Of a DNA stretch of 64,000 nucleotides, positions 16,556 to 26,311 are shown piece by piece. The stretch is from NCBI GenBank assembly GCA_035532035.1, contig DATKRS010000019.1, positions 62,001 through 126,000 of the forward strand, given 5' to 3'. The notes beneath the pieces were generated by a model. The model had not been told where the DNA came from. It saw nothing but the letters and a program-made list of their open reading frames with translations, and did no database searches. Position 1 is the first letter of the stretch. Each line of letters starts with the position of its first letter. This stretch comes from Candidatus Dormiibacterota bacterium. GTDB lineage: Bacteria; Vulcanimicrobiota; Vulcanimicrobiia; Vulcanimicrobiales; Vulcanimicrobiaceae. Made by a program: the position numbers and the translations under genes.

Positions 16556-16804
16556 TTACTCCGTCCGGTGTAGCGCGTACCAGAACGCCGGCGACTCGAC
16601 GAGAAAGGCCGGGATGCCGCTGCGTTTGATCGCATAACGCTCGACCGCAGGCCGCCCGACGACGTGCGCCCCCGCTCGGACGATGCGCCGACGCTCCGCC
16701 GCGTGAATGGCGCTTCCGACGCGGTATCCCAAATACGCGGTAACGCCGAAATAGATCAGAGCCAGCAGCCCCACGAGTGCCAAGAGCCTGCCGAGAAAGC
16801 GCAT
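16556..16804 (-). CDS. Small membrane-anchored protein, unknown function
   Basis: An 82-aa protein with one N-terminal transmembrane helix (residues 4-28, LGRLLALVGLLALIYFGVTA) and a basic C-terminal tail. It is divergent from the M61 peptidase gene and its start is 38 bp away from that gene's start. No family is recognised. Confidence 0.6.
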   Translation of the reverse strand: MRFLGRLLALVGLLALIYFGVTAYLGYRVGSAIHAAERRRIVRAGAHVVGRPAVERYAIKRSGIPAFLVESPAFWYALHRTE

Positions 16805-16842
16805 GGAGGGGAGTTCACCGCGGCGGGGTAACGCATCCCGCC

Positions 16843-18756
16843 ATGCAGCTTCGTCGATTTTTCGGCGCCCTTTTGGCCGTTGCCGGCGCCTTCACGATCC
16901 TCGTTCCCGCGACGGCGCGCGCGGCGGAGCCTAACGCGAGCGCCGTCTCGTACGCCACCGCAAGCGATCCGGAGACCCTGCTTCTGGACGCCCGCGAGGC
17001 CGCGCGCGGCCTCATGGTCTCGCACCTGACGATCCCGGTGCGTCCCGGCACGTTCACGTTCGTCTATCCCGAATGGATCCCGGGGGAACACGGGCCGACG
17101 GGACCGCTCGAAAACATCACGGAGATGCGCGTGAGCGCAAACGGCCACGCGCTGCACTGGGAGCGCGATCAGGTCGACATGTACGCCTTTCACGTACGCG
17201 TACCGCAAGGCGTGAGCCGTATCGACGTCGACTTTCACGTGGCTCTCAACGCCCCCGACGCCATGTCGACCAAGAACGTCGCGATCGTCAACTGGAATCG
17301 CATGCTCTTCTATCAGAACGGCACCGCCTCGAAAGACGACTTCTTCAAGGTGAGCCTCGACCTGCCGCACGCGTGGGGATACGGCACCGCGCTGCCCGGA
17401 CCGACGCAGCACGGCGATCGCGTCGACTTCGAGGTCGCCGCGCTGAATCTGCTCGTCGATTCGCCGCTCGACATGGGTCGCTACTATCGTCACGTGACGC
17501 TGTGGTCCGGTGACGGCACGGAGCAAGTGCTCGACGCCTTTGCGGACGCGCCGCAGGATCTCGATTTTCCGAGCAGCCTCATCGATGCGTACGAGAACAT
17601 GACGCCGGAGGCGCTGGCGCTGTACGGCTCGCGTCACTGGAACGTCTATCACTCGCTCCTGACGCTCTCGGACGCGATCGGATTCGAGGGCATCGAGCAC
17701 CATCAGTCGAGCGACAATCGCGCGCCGGCGGACTTCATGACGAACCCGGTGTGGCAGCTGACGGCGGGCGATCTGCTGACGCACGAGTTCTCGCACTCCT
17801 GGAACGGAAAGTATCGGCGGCCGTTCGATCTATGGCAACCGAACTTCCAGATACCCGAACATACCGAGCTTCTCTGGGTATACGAGGGAATGAATCAGTA
17901 CCTCGGCGATCTTCTTTCGTTCCGCATGGGAATCCGTGCGCCGTCGAAGTACCCGGAGTACCTCGCGTCGATCTACGCGCGCATGGACGCCGAGTCGGGA
18001 CGCGAAGCGACGCCGCTCATCGACCTCACGACCGGCGCGCCCTACTATTACGCCGCGCGGGGGCCGTGGTCGAACCTCCGCCGCACCGCCGGCGACTTCT
18101 ACACGGAGGGCGAACTGATTTGGCTCGACGCCGACACGATCATTCGGGAAGACTCGCACGGCCACAAGTCACTCGACGATTTCTTGCATCTATACAGCGC
18201 TCCGGCGCTCACCGGGCCGATCACCAAGCCGTACACGCGCGCGGAGATCGAGCACCTGCTCGGTGACGTGCAGCCCTACGACTGGCACGCCTTCTTCGAG
18301 CGTTACGTGTACAGCGTCTCGCCGCACCCGCCGAACGACGACCTCGCGCGCGCCGGATGGCGCCTCGTCTGGAACGAGCACCCCAACGAGTTCATCGCAG
18401 CACGCGACCGCGCACGACATACGGACGACGAGAGCTTCGGCGTCGGGCTCTTCACAGACGACCAAGGAAAGATCCTCGCCGTTACGCAGGGCTCCGCGGC
18501 GTGGAACGCGGGCCTCGGACCCGACATGACGATTCTTGCCGTTGGCGGCCAGACGTTCTCACCGGAGGCGTTGCACTACCTCCTGCGCGAGACGGAGCAC
18601 GCGAGCGGCTCGATTCCCTTCGTCGTGGAGCAAGACGGCTGGGTGAACACCTATGAGGTGCGCTATCACGGCGGATTGCGCTATCCGCACTTGGAGCGCA
18701 TCCCGGGAACGCCCGACATGCTCGCGCAGATCATGGCACCCCATCGAGCGAAGTAG
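16843..18756 (+). CDS. M61 family metallopeptidase (glycyl-aminopeptidase-like) with PDZ domain
   Basis: A secreted zinc peptidase of 637 aa. It has a signal peptide (residues 1-27), an N-terminal beta domain, and a zinc site at H314-E-F-S-H318 followed by W-N and a downstream glutamate in WVYEGMNQY (E348), as in M61 enzymes. A C-terminal PDZ-like domain runs over about 530-620 (FGVGLFTDDQGKILAVTQGS). The ATG at 16843 was chosen because it starts the signal peptide. It is convergent with a sortilin-like gene. Confidence 0.93.
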   Translation: MQLRRFFGALLAVAGAFTILVPATARAAEPNASAVSYATASDPETLLLDAREAARGLMVSHLTIPVRPGTFTFVYPEWIPGEHGPTGPLENITEMRVSANGHALHWERDQVDMYAFHVRVPQGVSRIDVDFHVALNAPDAMSTKNVAIVNWNRMLFYQNGTASKDDFFKVSLDLPHAWGYGTALPGPTQHGDRVDFEVAALNLLVDSPLDMGRYYRHVTLWSGDGTEQVLDAFADAPQDLDFPSSLIDAYENMTPEALALYGSRHWNVYHSLLTLSDAIGFEGIEHHQSSDNRAPADFMTNPVWQLTAGDLLTHEFSHSWNGKYRRPFDLWQPNFQIPEHTELLWVYEGMNQYLGDLLSFRMGIRAPSKYPEYLASIYARMDAESGREATPLIDLTTGAPYYYAARGPWSNLRRTAGDFYTEGELIWLDADTIIREDSHGHKSLDDFLHLYSAPALTGPITKPYTRAEIEHLLGDVQPYDWHAFFERYVYSVSPHPPNDDLARAGWRLVWNEHPNEFIAARDRARHTDDESFGVGLFTDDQGKILAVTQGSAAWNAGLGPDMTILAVGGQTFSPEALHYLLRETEHASGSIPFVVEQDGWVNTYEVRYHGGLRYPHLERIPGTPDMLAQIMAPHRAK

Positions 18757-18762
18757 TATTCG

Positions 18763-21700
18763 TCAGTGAGGTGCCGCTGACATCGCCGCTTCCAGCGCCG
18801 CTTCGCCGCGCTTGGCATCGCCGATGAGCTGTTCGGCAACGGCATTCTCGGCATCGGTCGGTGCTGTGTAACTCAGCTCCACCTCAGCAGCGAGATAGGC
18901 GAGATGGCTGTGCAGCTTGCTCTCGTGCAGCAGGTCTCCTTCGCTTGAGTGGATGTCCAGTTGCACGAGATCGCCGATCTCGCGATCGAGCGCGGTACGT
19001 TCGGATCCGTGCATGCGACTGCGCATCGCAATCGCGCGGTTCAGCGTCCGGTCGAGCGTATCGAGCGCACGATGAATGCGTAAGCCGAGCGCGAGCCGCG
19101 CTGCGAGATCGCTTTGGCTGGCGTGAAGCCGCGGATCGAGCGCAACCGCAAACGGCTGCCGCACCGTGCGTTCACCGTACGCGAGCGCGACGGTGTAGGT
19201 TCCCGGCACCACGGTCGGGCCGAGAACGCTGTCGTCCAGTCCTCCGGCAGCTACCGGCGCGCGAAACCCCGTGACGTCGGTCGCACTGGGATAGCGCAGA
19301 TCCCATTGAAAACGATTCGCTCCGGGAACGACGCCGTTCTCAACGCCTTTGGCCTTACGATGGAGCATGACGGTGCGAATCGTTGCGCCGCTCGCATCGA
19401 GGAAGCTCAGTCGGACCGGCGTACGGCCGTCGTAGCTCGACGGAAGATCGAAGTAGACCGTCGCGCCGAACGGTGGATTCTCTCCCACGGCAGGGATGAA
19501 CCGTGCGTACTCGCCCGCGCCGTACGCGTGGCTGAGCCACGCTGTTTGCGGAGCAAAAAGCCGCGCGCCGCCTGCGCCTTCGCCGCCATTCTTCGAGAGC
19601 TGCTCGAGCAACGTTAGATCGTCGAGCACCCAGAACGACCGGCCGTGGGTTGCAATCACGACGTCTCCCTGACGCGTGTCGATCGCGATGTCGCGCACCT
19701 GGACGTGCGGCAAATTGAGGGAGAGCGAACGCCACACCGCGCCGCCGTCGAGGCTCACGTAGACGGTGTTCTTCGTGCCGAGAAAGAGCAGATCGGCGTC
19801 GTTCGGATCCTGCCGGATCGCGAAGGCGTACTCGTCGCCGGGCAGGCCGGCAGAGATCGAACGCCAATGGCGGCCGTAATCCGCCGTCTCGTAGACGTAA
19901 GGGTGGAAATCGTCCCACATGTACCGTGAGGCGGTGAGATAGGCTGCGCCCGCGACCGTGTGGGAGGGCTCGATGGAGCTGATCTGCGCCCATTGCGGCA
20001 GCTGCGGCGGCGTTACGAGCGACCAGCTCGTACCGCCGTCGGTGGTCACGTGCACGAGACCGTCATCCGAGCCGACCCAGATCACGTTTCCGTCAAGCGG
20101 TGAAACGGCGAGCGAAGCCATCCCCGGGAAGACTTCGGCACTCGATTGATCGAGGTCGACGGGACCACCGCTCGGTGCCTCCGTCGCTCTGTCGTTGCGC
20201 GTGAGATCGGGACTGATACGATGCCAGGTCTTGCCGTAGTCGTCGCTGACGAGCACGTACTGCGCGCCGATCAGGAGCTGCTTCGGGTTCGCGGGCGAAA
20301 AAACGATGGGGTGCGTCCAGCCGAACCGATACCGCAGCTCGCCGGACGAGGCGCCCTCTTGGTAGAGAGGCCACGGGCTCACGCTGCTGTACTCGCCTGT
20401 TGCCTCATCGTAGCGCAAGAAGATGCTGAAGTAGCCTGCTCCGTACGTAACCTCAGGATCGCCGGGCTGCGGTGCGACGAACGTGCTCTCTCCGTAGGCG
20501 ACGCGTTGCCAGTCTTCCAGTGGAATCATTCCGTCCGGCGTGGCGCTCGGACCCTCGAACGAGCCTTCGTCCTGCTGTGCCCCATAGACGTGGAAAGGAA
20601 AGCGATCATCGAGTGCGACGTGATAGAACTGTCCCGTCGGTTGATTGTGTTCGCCGCTCCACGTTCTGCCGCCGTCGCTCGAGATCGTGGCACCGCCATC
20701 GTTGCCTTCCAACAGAATGTGCGGATCGTGCGGATTGATCCAAACGATATGATTGTCGCCGTGCGGCGTGTGCAGCTCGGTCCACTTCTTGCCGCCGTCG
20801 TGCGAAACCCAGAGCGCGTCGACCTGTGGCGCGTAGATGGTGTTCGGGTTCGTCGGGTCGGCAAAGATGCTCATGTAGTAGAACGCGCGTTGACGGAGCT
20901 TCCATTCGTCGTTCACGCGCGTCCAGCTCGCGCCGCCGTTGGCGGAGCGGAAGACGCCGCCATCGTGCGCCTGGACGATTGCGTAGACGATGCGCGGATC
21001 GCTTGCCGCGACGCTCAGACCGATACGGCCGAGCACCCCGCGCGCGAAGCCCGGTGCGCGCGTGAGATTCGTCCAATGCGCACCGCCATCGGTCGTCTTG
21101 TAGATCCCGCTCCCGGGGCCGCCGTCTTGCAACGTCCACGGCGTGCGATACGCTTGCCACGTCGCGGCGTAGAGCACCGACGGATCGTGCGGATCCATGA
21201 CGACGTCGATTGCGCCCGTCTCGGCATTGACGAAGAGCACCCTATGCCACGTCTGACCACCGTCGGTCGACTTGAAGACACCGCGCTCGGCATTTGGCTT
21301 GAAGACGTGACCCATGGAAGACGCATAGACGACGTTGGGATTGCGCGGGTCGACGACGAGCGCGCTGATCGTGTGCGTGTCGCGCAGCCCGGCGTAGTGC
21401 CACGTCTTGCCCGCGTCGGCGGACCGGAAGACGCCGTCGCCCGTCACGAAGTTTGCACGGATGTCGCTCTCGCCCGTTCCCACGTAGATGACGCTGGCGT
21501 TCGAGGGCGCGACCGCGAGCGCTCCGATGCTGTCGCTCGACGACGGAAATCTGCCGTCGGTGAGGTTCGTCCAGACGTTGCCGTAATCGGTGCTCCGCCA
21601 GACGCCGCCGTCGACGCCACCCATGTAGAAGAGATTCGGATTGCTCGCGACGCCGGCAACGGCGACGACCCGTCCGCCGACCGCCGGCCCGATGCTGCGC

Positions 21701-21816
21701 CAGTGCAACCCCGAAAGGATCTGTGCCGGGATAGGGGCATCCGCTGAAGCGGCGAGCGTAGCCGTCGAACCGAGGACGGCAATCAAGACGAAGATTCTCC
21801 ACATACGCTCGTGCAT
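18763..21816 (-). CDS. Secreted sortilin/VPS10-like beta-propeller protein
   Basis: 1017 aa with a signal peptide (to about residue 25) and many BNR/Asp-box repeats of the type S-x-D-x-G-x-T-W (e.g. RSADAGKTW, KSTDGGQTW, VSDDYGKTWHRIS, ETADYGRHW). These form one or two large propellers over residues 35-760, followed by a beta domain and a helical C-terminus. It resembles bacterial 'WD40/YVTN/BNR glycosyl hydrolase' proteins, which are usually secreted and often annotated as glycosidases without proof. An ATG at 21804 is an alternative start. Confidence 0.9.
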   Translation of the reverse strand: MHERMWRIFVLIAVLGSTATLAASADAPIPAQILSGLHWRSIGPAVGGRVVAVAGVASNPNLFYMGGVDGGVWRSTDYGNVWTNLTDGRFPSSSDSIGALAVAPSNASVIYVGTGESDIRANFVTGDGVFRSADAGKTWHYAGLRDTHTISALVVDPRNPNVVYASSMGHVFKPNAERGVFKSTDGGQTWHRVLFVNAETGAIDVVMDPHDPSVLYAATWQAYRTPWTLQDGGPGSGIYKTTDGGAHWTNLTRAPGFARGVLGRIGLSVAASDPRIVYAIVQAHDGGVFRSANGGASWTRVNDEWKLRQRAFYYMSIFADPTNPNTIYAPQVDALWVSHDGGKKWTELHTPHGDNHIVWINPHDPHILLEGNDGGATISSDGGRTWSGEHNQPTGQFYHVALDDRFPFHVYGAQQDEGSFEGPSATPDGMIPLEDWQRVAYGESTFVAPQPGDPEVTYGAGYFSIFLRYDEATGEYSSVSPWPLYQEGASSGELRYRFGWTHPIVFSPANPKQLLIGAQYVLVSDDYGKTWHRISPDLTRNDRATEAPSGGPVDLDQSSAEVFPGMASLAVSPLDGNVIWVGSDDGLVHVTTDGGTSWSLVTPPQLPQWAQISSIEPSHTVAGAAYLTASRYMWDDFHPYVYETADYGRHWRSISAGLPGDEYAFAIRQDPNDADLLFLGTKNTVYVSLDGGAVWRSLSLNLPHVQVRDIAIDTRQGDVVIATHGRSFWVLDDLTLLEQLSKNGGEGAGGARLFAPQTAWLSHAYGAGEYARFIPAVGENPPFGATVYFDLPSSYDGRTPVRLSFLDASGATIRTVMLHRKAKGVENGVVPGANRFQWDLRYPSATDVTGFRAPVAAGGLDDSVLGPTVVPGTYTVALAYGERTVRQPFAVALDPRLHASQSDLAARLALGLRIHRALDTLDRTLNRAIAMRSRMHGSERTALDREIGDLVQLDIHSSEGDLLHESKLHSHLAYLAAEVELSYTAPTDAENAVAEQLIGDAKRGEAALEAAMSAAPH

Positions 21817-21856
21817 TTCTGCAATCGAGCGCCTCGTCCTCGCCTAGGAACCTGCC

Positions 21857-22012
21857 GGAGTATTGCGCACGTGTTCAACAAAATGGGCTACGGCTGCGGT
21901 CCTTTTGCTCGATTTCGTCGTCGCTCGCCGCTCAGATGACGCTGGTATTCCGCACTCCTCGCCCCTCGAACATGGCCAAAATCGCTCGCATTGAACACGT
22001 GGCCAATACACC
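21857..22012. repeat. Inverted-repeat-bounded segment (MITE-like candidate)
   Basis: A 22-bp sequence at 21857-21878 is repeated in inverse orientation at 21991-22012 with 19 of 22 matches. The inner 11 bp (CACGTGTTCAA) match perfectly. CCTAG/CTAGG pairs occur just outside both ends (21843 and 22021). The segment fills the gap between two genes, and its outer right edge coincides with the TAG stop of the serine hydrolase gene. No coding sequence is visible inside. It could be a miniature transposable element or a long-range operator. Confidence 0.4.
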
Positions 22013-22020
22013 GATACCAA

Positions 22021-23442
22021 CTAGGAGCCGGGTGAGAGAAGGTAGCCCGAGATCTTGCCTGCTGCGTTGACGGACATGTAGACGTTGAGCTGAGCGCCCG
22101 AGCTGAAGGACACGTGGTACGCGTACGTCGTCTGCGCGCCCACAGCATGCTTTCCACGATAGACCCACGTCGTCGCGGAGCCGAGTTGCAAAAACTGTGC
22201 CTTCGCCCCGGCGAGAAGGTCCGGCGTCAAGTGTGCGTTCATATCTGCGTCGAACTGCGTGCGGTCGACCAAGCCGTTCGTGAGCTGCGCCAAGACGGCT
22301 TTGGCGCGGTTCGTGACCGCCGGATCTTCGCCGGCGACCGCTCTTCGGCTTGCGGCCGCGAGTCGCGGATGGAGTCGCTCGAACTGCGCACCCGCTATCG
22401 TGTCGGCGTTCGCGACCGTTGTATTGAGCAGAACGATCACGATCTGATGCTGCCGGGGATAGATTTCGTTGCTGGAGGAGAACCCGAGCGTTCCACCGTT
22501 GTGCCAGATGCGCGGCTGGCCGTCGTAACGGTCGACGACCCAGCCGAAGCCGTAATGCGCATCTGGCCCGAAGGCCGCGAGCCGGCCGGGCGCCGTCATG
22601 AGGCGCACATCCGCACTACTTACGATCCGGCCGCCGAAGAGCGCGGCGTCCCATTTCGCGAGATCCGTCGCGGTCGAGACGATGGCGCCGGCACCTTCGG
22701 CCCATCCGGTGAACGTGCCGCGGGTGCCGCCGGCGTCACGGATGTGCCCTCGGAACATCAGATAGCCCGTCGCCATATCGGGAGTGTTGCCCTCGTTCTC
22801 CATGAACGTCGACTCCGTCATGCCCGCCCGTGCAAACACGTTCTTCTCGACGTAGCGCTGCCACGACATGCCGGAGACGATCTCGACGATGCGCCCGAGC
22901 AGCACGTAGTTGCTGTTGCTGTATTGGAACCTCGTCCCCGGCCTGAACCCGAGCGGCTTCCCGTGCAAGAGCGCGAGTATGGCGTCGAAGTTGCCACTGC
23001 GGCGCAGCACGACGGTCGTGCCGCGCAGGGTGACGAGGGATCTGAATGCGGGCGTATCGGTATAGTTGGGAATCCCACTGACCTGCATCAGCAGCTGACG
23101 AAGCGTGACGTTACGGCCTTGCACGTACTGCGGAACGTACTTGCCCAGGCGGTCGTCGAGCGACAACCGTCCACGCTCCCTGAGCTGAAGGATCGCCGCT
23201 GCGGTGAACTGCTTCGTAATCGAGCCGATCTCGAAGCGGGTGTGCGTGTCGACCGGTTGTTGCGTGTCGACGTTTCGCACGCCGTATGCAGCGTCGGTCA
23301 CGATCCGGCCGTGGTCGACGACGACGACCTCCATTCCGGGAACGTTCTGCACGTGCATCGATGAGGCCGGGCCCCACGCGCCAGCACCGAGAAGGAAGGC
23401 CGGCAACGCAACGGCGGCCAAGGCACAAACGACGAGCTTCAT
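22021..23442 (-). CDS. Exported serine hydrolase, beta-lactamase/PBP-like, with C-terminal lipocalin-like domain
   Basis: 473 aa with a signal peptide (1-22), then the class C beta-lactamase-type fold: S74-I-T-K77, Y173-S-N175 and HNGG. After about residue 370 comes a smaller beta-rich domain resembling those appended to many serine hydrolases of this group (DUF3471-like). It is probably a periplasmic or secreted esterase or peptidase. ATG 23442 was chosen as the signal-peptide start. It is not coupled to neighbouring genes. Confidence 0.9.
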   Translation of the reverse strand: MKLVVCALAAVALPAFLLGAGAWGPASSMHVQNVPGMEVVVVDHGRIVTDAAYGVRNVDTQQPVDTHTRFEIGSITKQFTAAAILQLRERGRLSLDDRLGKYVPQYVQGRNVTLRQLLMQVSGIPNYTDTPAFRSLVTLRGTTVVLRRSGNFDAILALLHGKPLGFRPGTRFQYSNSNYVLLGRIVEIVSGMSWQRYVEKNVFARAGMTESTFMENEGNTPDMATGYLMFRGHIRDAGGTRGTFTGWAEGAGAIVSTATDLAKWDAALFGGRIVSSADVRLMTAPGRLAAFGPDAHYGFGWVVDRYDGQPRIWHNGGTLGFSSSNEIYPRQHQIVIVLLNTTVANADTIAGAQFERLHPRLAAASRRAVAGEDPAVTNRAKAVLAQLTNGLVDRTQFDADMNAHLTPDLLAGAKAQFLQLGSATTWVYRGKHAVGAQTTYAYHVSFSSGAQLNVYMSVNAAGKISGYLLSPGS

Positions 23443-23518
23443 CACTATGATACACATTCGTCCTGGGTATGTTTCCGCCTCTGAGCGCTCCGCTGCACGG
23501 GTATAGGAGCGTACGGCA

Positions 23519-23992
23519 ATGACCCTCGTAATCGCCATCGTTGCGCAATGGGGCATACTCATTCCCGCCGCCCTCGTCGCAGCAAGCATTCTGTTGCGCA
23601 GACATTGGAAGAACGATGTGCTCGAAGCGGCGGTCGCCGGGGGCGCAACGATAGCGCTCGTGAAGATCGCCGGCGCACTCGTCTTCGAGAAGCGCCCCTT
23701 CGTCGTCGAACATCTCCACCCACTTGTTTCGCATGCCGCCGACAACGCGTTCCCATCCGATCATCTGGCAGCGTGCGGGCTAGCTTTCGCCTACCTCTGG
23801 CCACGCTCGCGGAGCATGGCCGGCGTGACGGTAATTATCGCGGCAGCGATAGCATCAGCGCGCGTGCTCGCTCATCTGCATTGGCCGATCGACGTGGCAA
23901 CCGGATTCGTACTCGGCTTTGCGGCTGTGCACGGCGCGCGCGGCGTGCTAGCGCTGGTTCACGCTCGGGAAGGCTCGGAGCGCCGCGGCTAG
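23519..23992 (+). CDS. PAP2-family membrane phosphatase
   Basis: A 157-aa membrane protein with about five hydrophobic helices and the three PAP2 motifs: KIAGALVFEKRP, PSDH (variant of PSGH) and SARVLAHLHWPIDV. Such small enzymes dephosphorylate undecaprenyl-, phosphatidyl- or prenyl-(di)phosphates at the membrane. Substrate is undetermined; a BcrC-like undecaprenyl-diphosphatase role is possible. It is followed after 34 bp by a polytopic membrane protein on the same strand. Confidence 0.9.
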   Translation: MTLVIAIVAQWGILIPAALVAASILLRRHWKNDVLEAAVAGGATIALVKIAGALVFEKRPFVVEHLHPLVSHAADNAFPSDHLAACGLAFAYLWPRSRSMAGVTVIIAAAIASARVLAHLHWPIDVATGFVLGFAAVHGARGVLALVHAREGSERRG

Positions 23993-24026
23993 CACCGTTC
24001 CATCGCCTCGAATCCCGCTCGCGTTC

Positions 24027-25130
24027 GTGGCTGCTGCACTCGCGACGTTAGTGGCGACGCTCGTATGGACGATCGCTGCGCTCCCGGCGCCGCTCGCGTT
24101 GCTGCACGCCCTCGTTGTCGGCGTCTTCTTAACGATCGCAATGGGATTATTGTATCAGTTCGTTCCCGTCGTCGCGATGGCGCCGCTGCGTCTGCCCTAC
24201 CTCGCGTTCCTTCATCTCGCTTTGGCTCTGACGGGAACGCTCTGCATTGTTGGCGGGTTCCAGCACTCAGACTTCGCGCTCGTGCGCCTTGGCGGCTCGC
24301 TCCATCTCGTTGGTATCGGCATAGAAGCCATCGTCCTCGGCGCGACGCTGCGCGGCCACACTCCGCCTGCTCCGGCCGCGGGCGCTGCGCTCTCCCTGCT
24401 GTGGCTAATCGCGACGGCAGGCCTCGGTGTTTGGCTCGCCGACCGATTCCTGCGCCATCGAGGCGTCGACGGCGTAACCCTTTTCCACGCGCTCTTCGGC
24501 GTCGCGGGTTTCTTCGGAACGCTCATTACCGCAGTTAGCCTCCGCCTTCTGCGCATGTTCGAGCGCGTAAACGTGGAGCGCCGCACGGGAATGCTGGCGC
24601 TTGCGGTAAGCCTTGCCGCGATCCTTGCTGCGCTAGGAGGGCGCTACGGCCGCTATGCATTGCTTGCGGCCTCCGCGGCGGTTGCCGTCAACGTCGTGGC
24701 GATCGCCCGCGTACGCAACCCGGCCTACCAGCGTGAAACGCTGCTCTACGCCCTAACGAGTTCCCTCGGAGCAGTGGCAGCAGCTGCGGCCTATACCGCC
24801 GGTGCAATGGCGGCGGCCGTCATTTGCGCCGTATGGTTGTACATCGGCACCGCCGTCGTGGGGTACCTACAACGCATCGTGCCGTTCATCTGGTGGATTC
24901 GTCGCTCTCGTATCGAGGGCACGCGTAGTATCCCGACGCTTGGCGAAATGAACGATTCACGCCTAGGGTATGCGATTCTCGTCCTCTGGGTGCTTGCGGG
25001 AGTCGTCGCGCTCCTCGCGCGGCAACCGCTCGCGGCCATCTTTGGGCTCGCAGCTTGGATTGCACTCCTCGCGCAACTCGCTCGCCCATTCATCACGCGC
25101 AAGGCTGTCGACCGTGCGTCACGGCAATGA
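24027..25130 (+). CDS. Polytopic membrane protein, unknown function
   Basis: 367 aa with roughly ten transmembrane helices. Histidines near membrane segments (e.g. LHLALALTG, TLFHALFGVAG) and segments such as GLLYQFVPVVAM and YLQRIVPFIWWIRR recall NnrS- or oxidase-subunit-I-related proteins. I do not recognise the family with certainty. GTG at 24027 is the only start after an in-frame stop. It follows the PAP2 gene and is probably co-transcribed with it. Confidence 0.7.
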   Translation: MAAALATLVATLVWTIAALPAPLALLHALVVGVFLTIAMGLLYQFVPVVAMAPLRLPYLAFLHLALALTGTLCIVGGFQHSDFALVRLGGSLHLVGIGIEAIVLGATLRGHTPPAPAAGAALSLLWLIATAGLGVWLADRFLRHRGVDGVTLFHALFGVAGFFGTLITAVSLRLLRMFERVNVERRTGMLALAVSLAAILAALGGRYGRYALLAASAAVAVNVVAIARVRNPAYQRETLLYALTSSLGAVAAAAAYTAGAMAAAVICAVWLYIGTAVVGYLQRIVPFIWWIRRSRIEGTRSIPTLGEMNDSRLGYAILVLWVLAGVVALLARQPLAAIFGLAAWIALLAQLARPFITRKAVDRASRQ

Positions 25131-25212
25131 GATCACCGAATACGACGCGCCCGACCGCGAGCGATGACGAATCCGGCCACATCGATGCACGATCTCGCCG
25201 CAGCCTACCATC

Positions 25213-26304
25213 TCAACGCGGCGGGACGGATGCAACACACGTAGCCTGAGACGACGGCCTTCCACCCGCGTTGTGCCGCACGGCGCTGCCGCGCTCGTAC
25301 CAGCCCTTGCTCGCTTTGACGATCTTCACGACCGATAACATCACGGGCACTTCGATCAAGACGCCCACGACGGTTGCGAGCGCGGCACCCGATGCGAAGC
25401 CGAACACGCTGATCGCGGTGGCAACCGCGACCTCGAAAAAGTTGCTCGCACCGATCAAAGCGGATGGAGCCGCGACGCAATGTGCTTCGCCGGCAAGACG
25501 ATTGAGCATGTAGGCGAGGCCAAAGTTGAAATACACTTGAACCAGGATGGGAACCGCAAGGAGCGCGATGATGACGGGTTGCGCGGTGATCTCCTCGCCT
25601 TGGAAGCCGAACAGCAGGAGCAGCGTGGCGAGCAAAGCGACGAGCGATATCGGTTGCAACGCGCGTGAGAGCCTTTGCAACGCGGCTTCACCCGCAAACA
25701 GGGTACGATAACGCAACACCTGCGCGATCGCGACCGGCACAACAATGTAGAGGCTCACCGACAGCACCAAGGTCTGCCACGGCACCGTGATGGCTGATAG
25801 CCCGAGCAGCAACCCCACGATCGGGGCATACGCGAACACCATGATGGTGTCGTTGAGGGCTACTTGCGTGAGCGTAAAGTATGGATCGCCGTCAGAAAGG
25901 CTGCTCCAAACGAAGACCATCGCCGTGCACGGAGCTGCGGCAAGCACGATGAGCCCGCCGATATAGCTATCGATCTGCGCCGCAGGGAGATAGCGCGCGA
26001 AGACGTGACCGAGAAAGAACCACCCGAGCACTGCCATCGAAAACGGCTTCACCGCCCAGTTGACGAGCAGCGTGATGCCCATGCCGCGCCAGTACCTGCG
26101 CACGCGCCCGATCGCGGTGAAGTCGATCTTCACCAGCATCGGAACGATCATGAGCCAGACGAGTGCCGCAACCGGCAGGTTGACCTTGGCGATCTCCATC
26201 GAGCCGATGGCGTGAAACGCTCCCGGCAGAAAATGCCCGAGCGCGACGCCGGTGATGATGCACAGCGCAACCCACGCGGTGAGGTAGCGCTCGAATGTCG
26301 ACAT
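25213..26304 (-). CDS. acr3: Arsenite efflux permease Acr3
   Basis: A 363-aa inner-membrane carrier with about ten helices that exports arsenite. It contains the Acr3 hallmark APCTAMVFVWSSL with its essential cysteine, and ASNFFEVAVA. The ATG at 26304 gives the usual MSTFERYL N-terminus. It is the last gene of the arsR-arsI-arsC-acr3 operon, 7 bp after arsC. Confidence 0.96.
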   Translation of the reverse strand: MSTFERYLTAWVALCIITGVALGHFLPGAFHAIGSMEIAKVNLPVAALVWLMIVPMLVKIDFTAIGRVRRYWRGMGITLLVNWAVKPFSMAVLGWFFLGHVFARYLPAAQIDSYIGGLIVLAAAPCTAMVFVWSSLSDGDPYFTLTQVALNDTIMVFAYAPIVGLLLGLSAITVPWQTLVLSVSLYIVVPVAIAQVLRYRTLFAGEAALQRLSRALQPISLVALLATLLLLFGFQGEEITAQPVIIALLAVPILVQVYFNFGLAYMLNRLAGEAHCVAAPSALIGASNFFEVAVATAISVFGFASGAALATVVGVLIEVPVMLSVVKIVKASKGWYERGSAVRHNAGGRPSSQATCVASVPPR

Positions 26305-26311
26305 GGAGCGG

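Noticed and set aside
20146-21747. 533-codon plus-strand frame opposite the sortilin-like gene
   Set aside because: Mirror of the repeated propeller codons in high-GC DNA; no recognisable features and no ribosome site.
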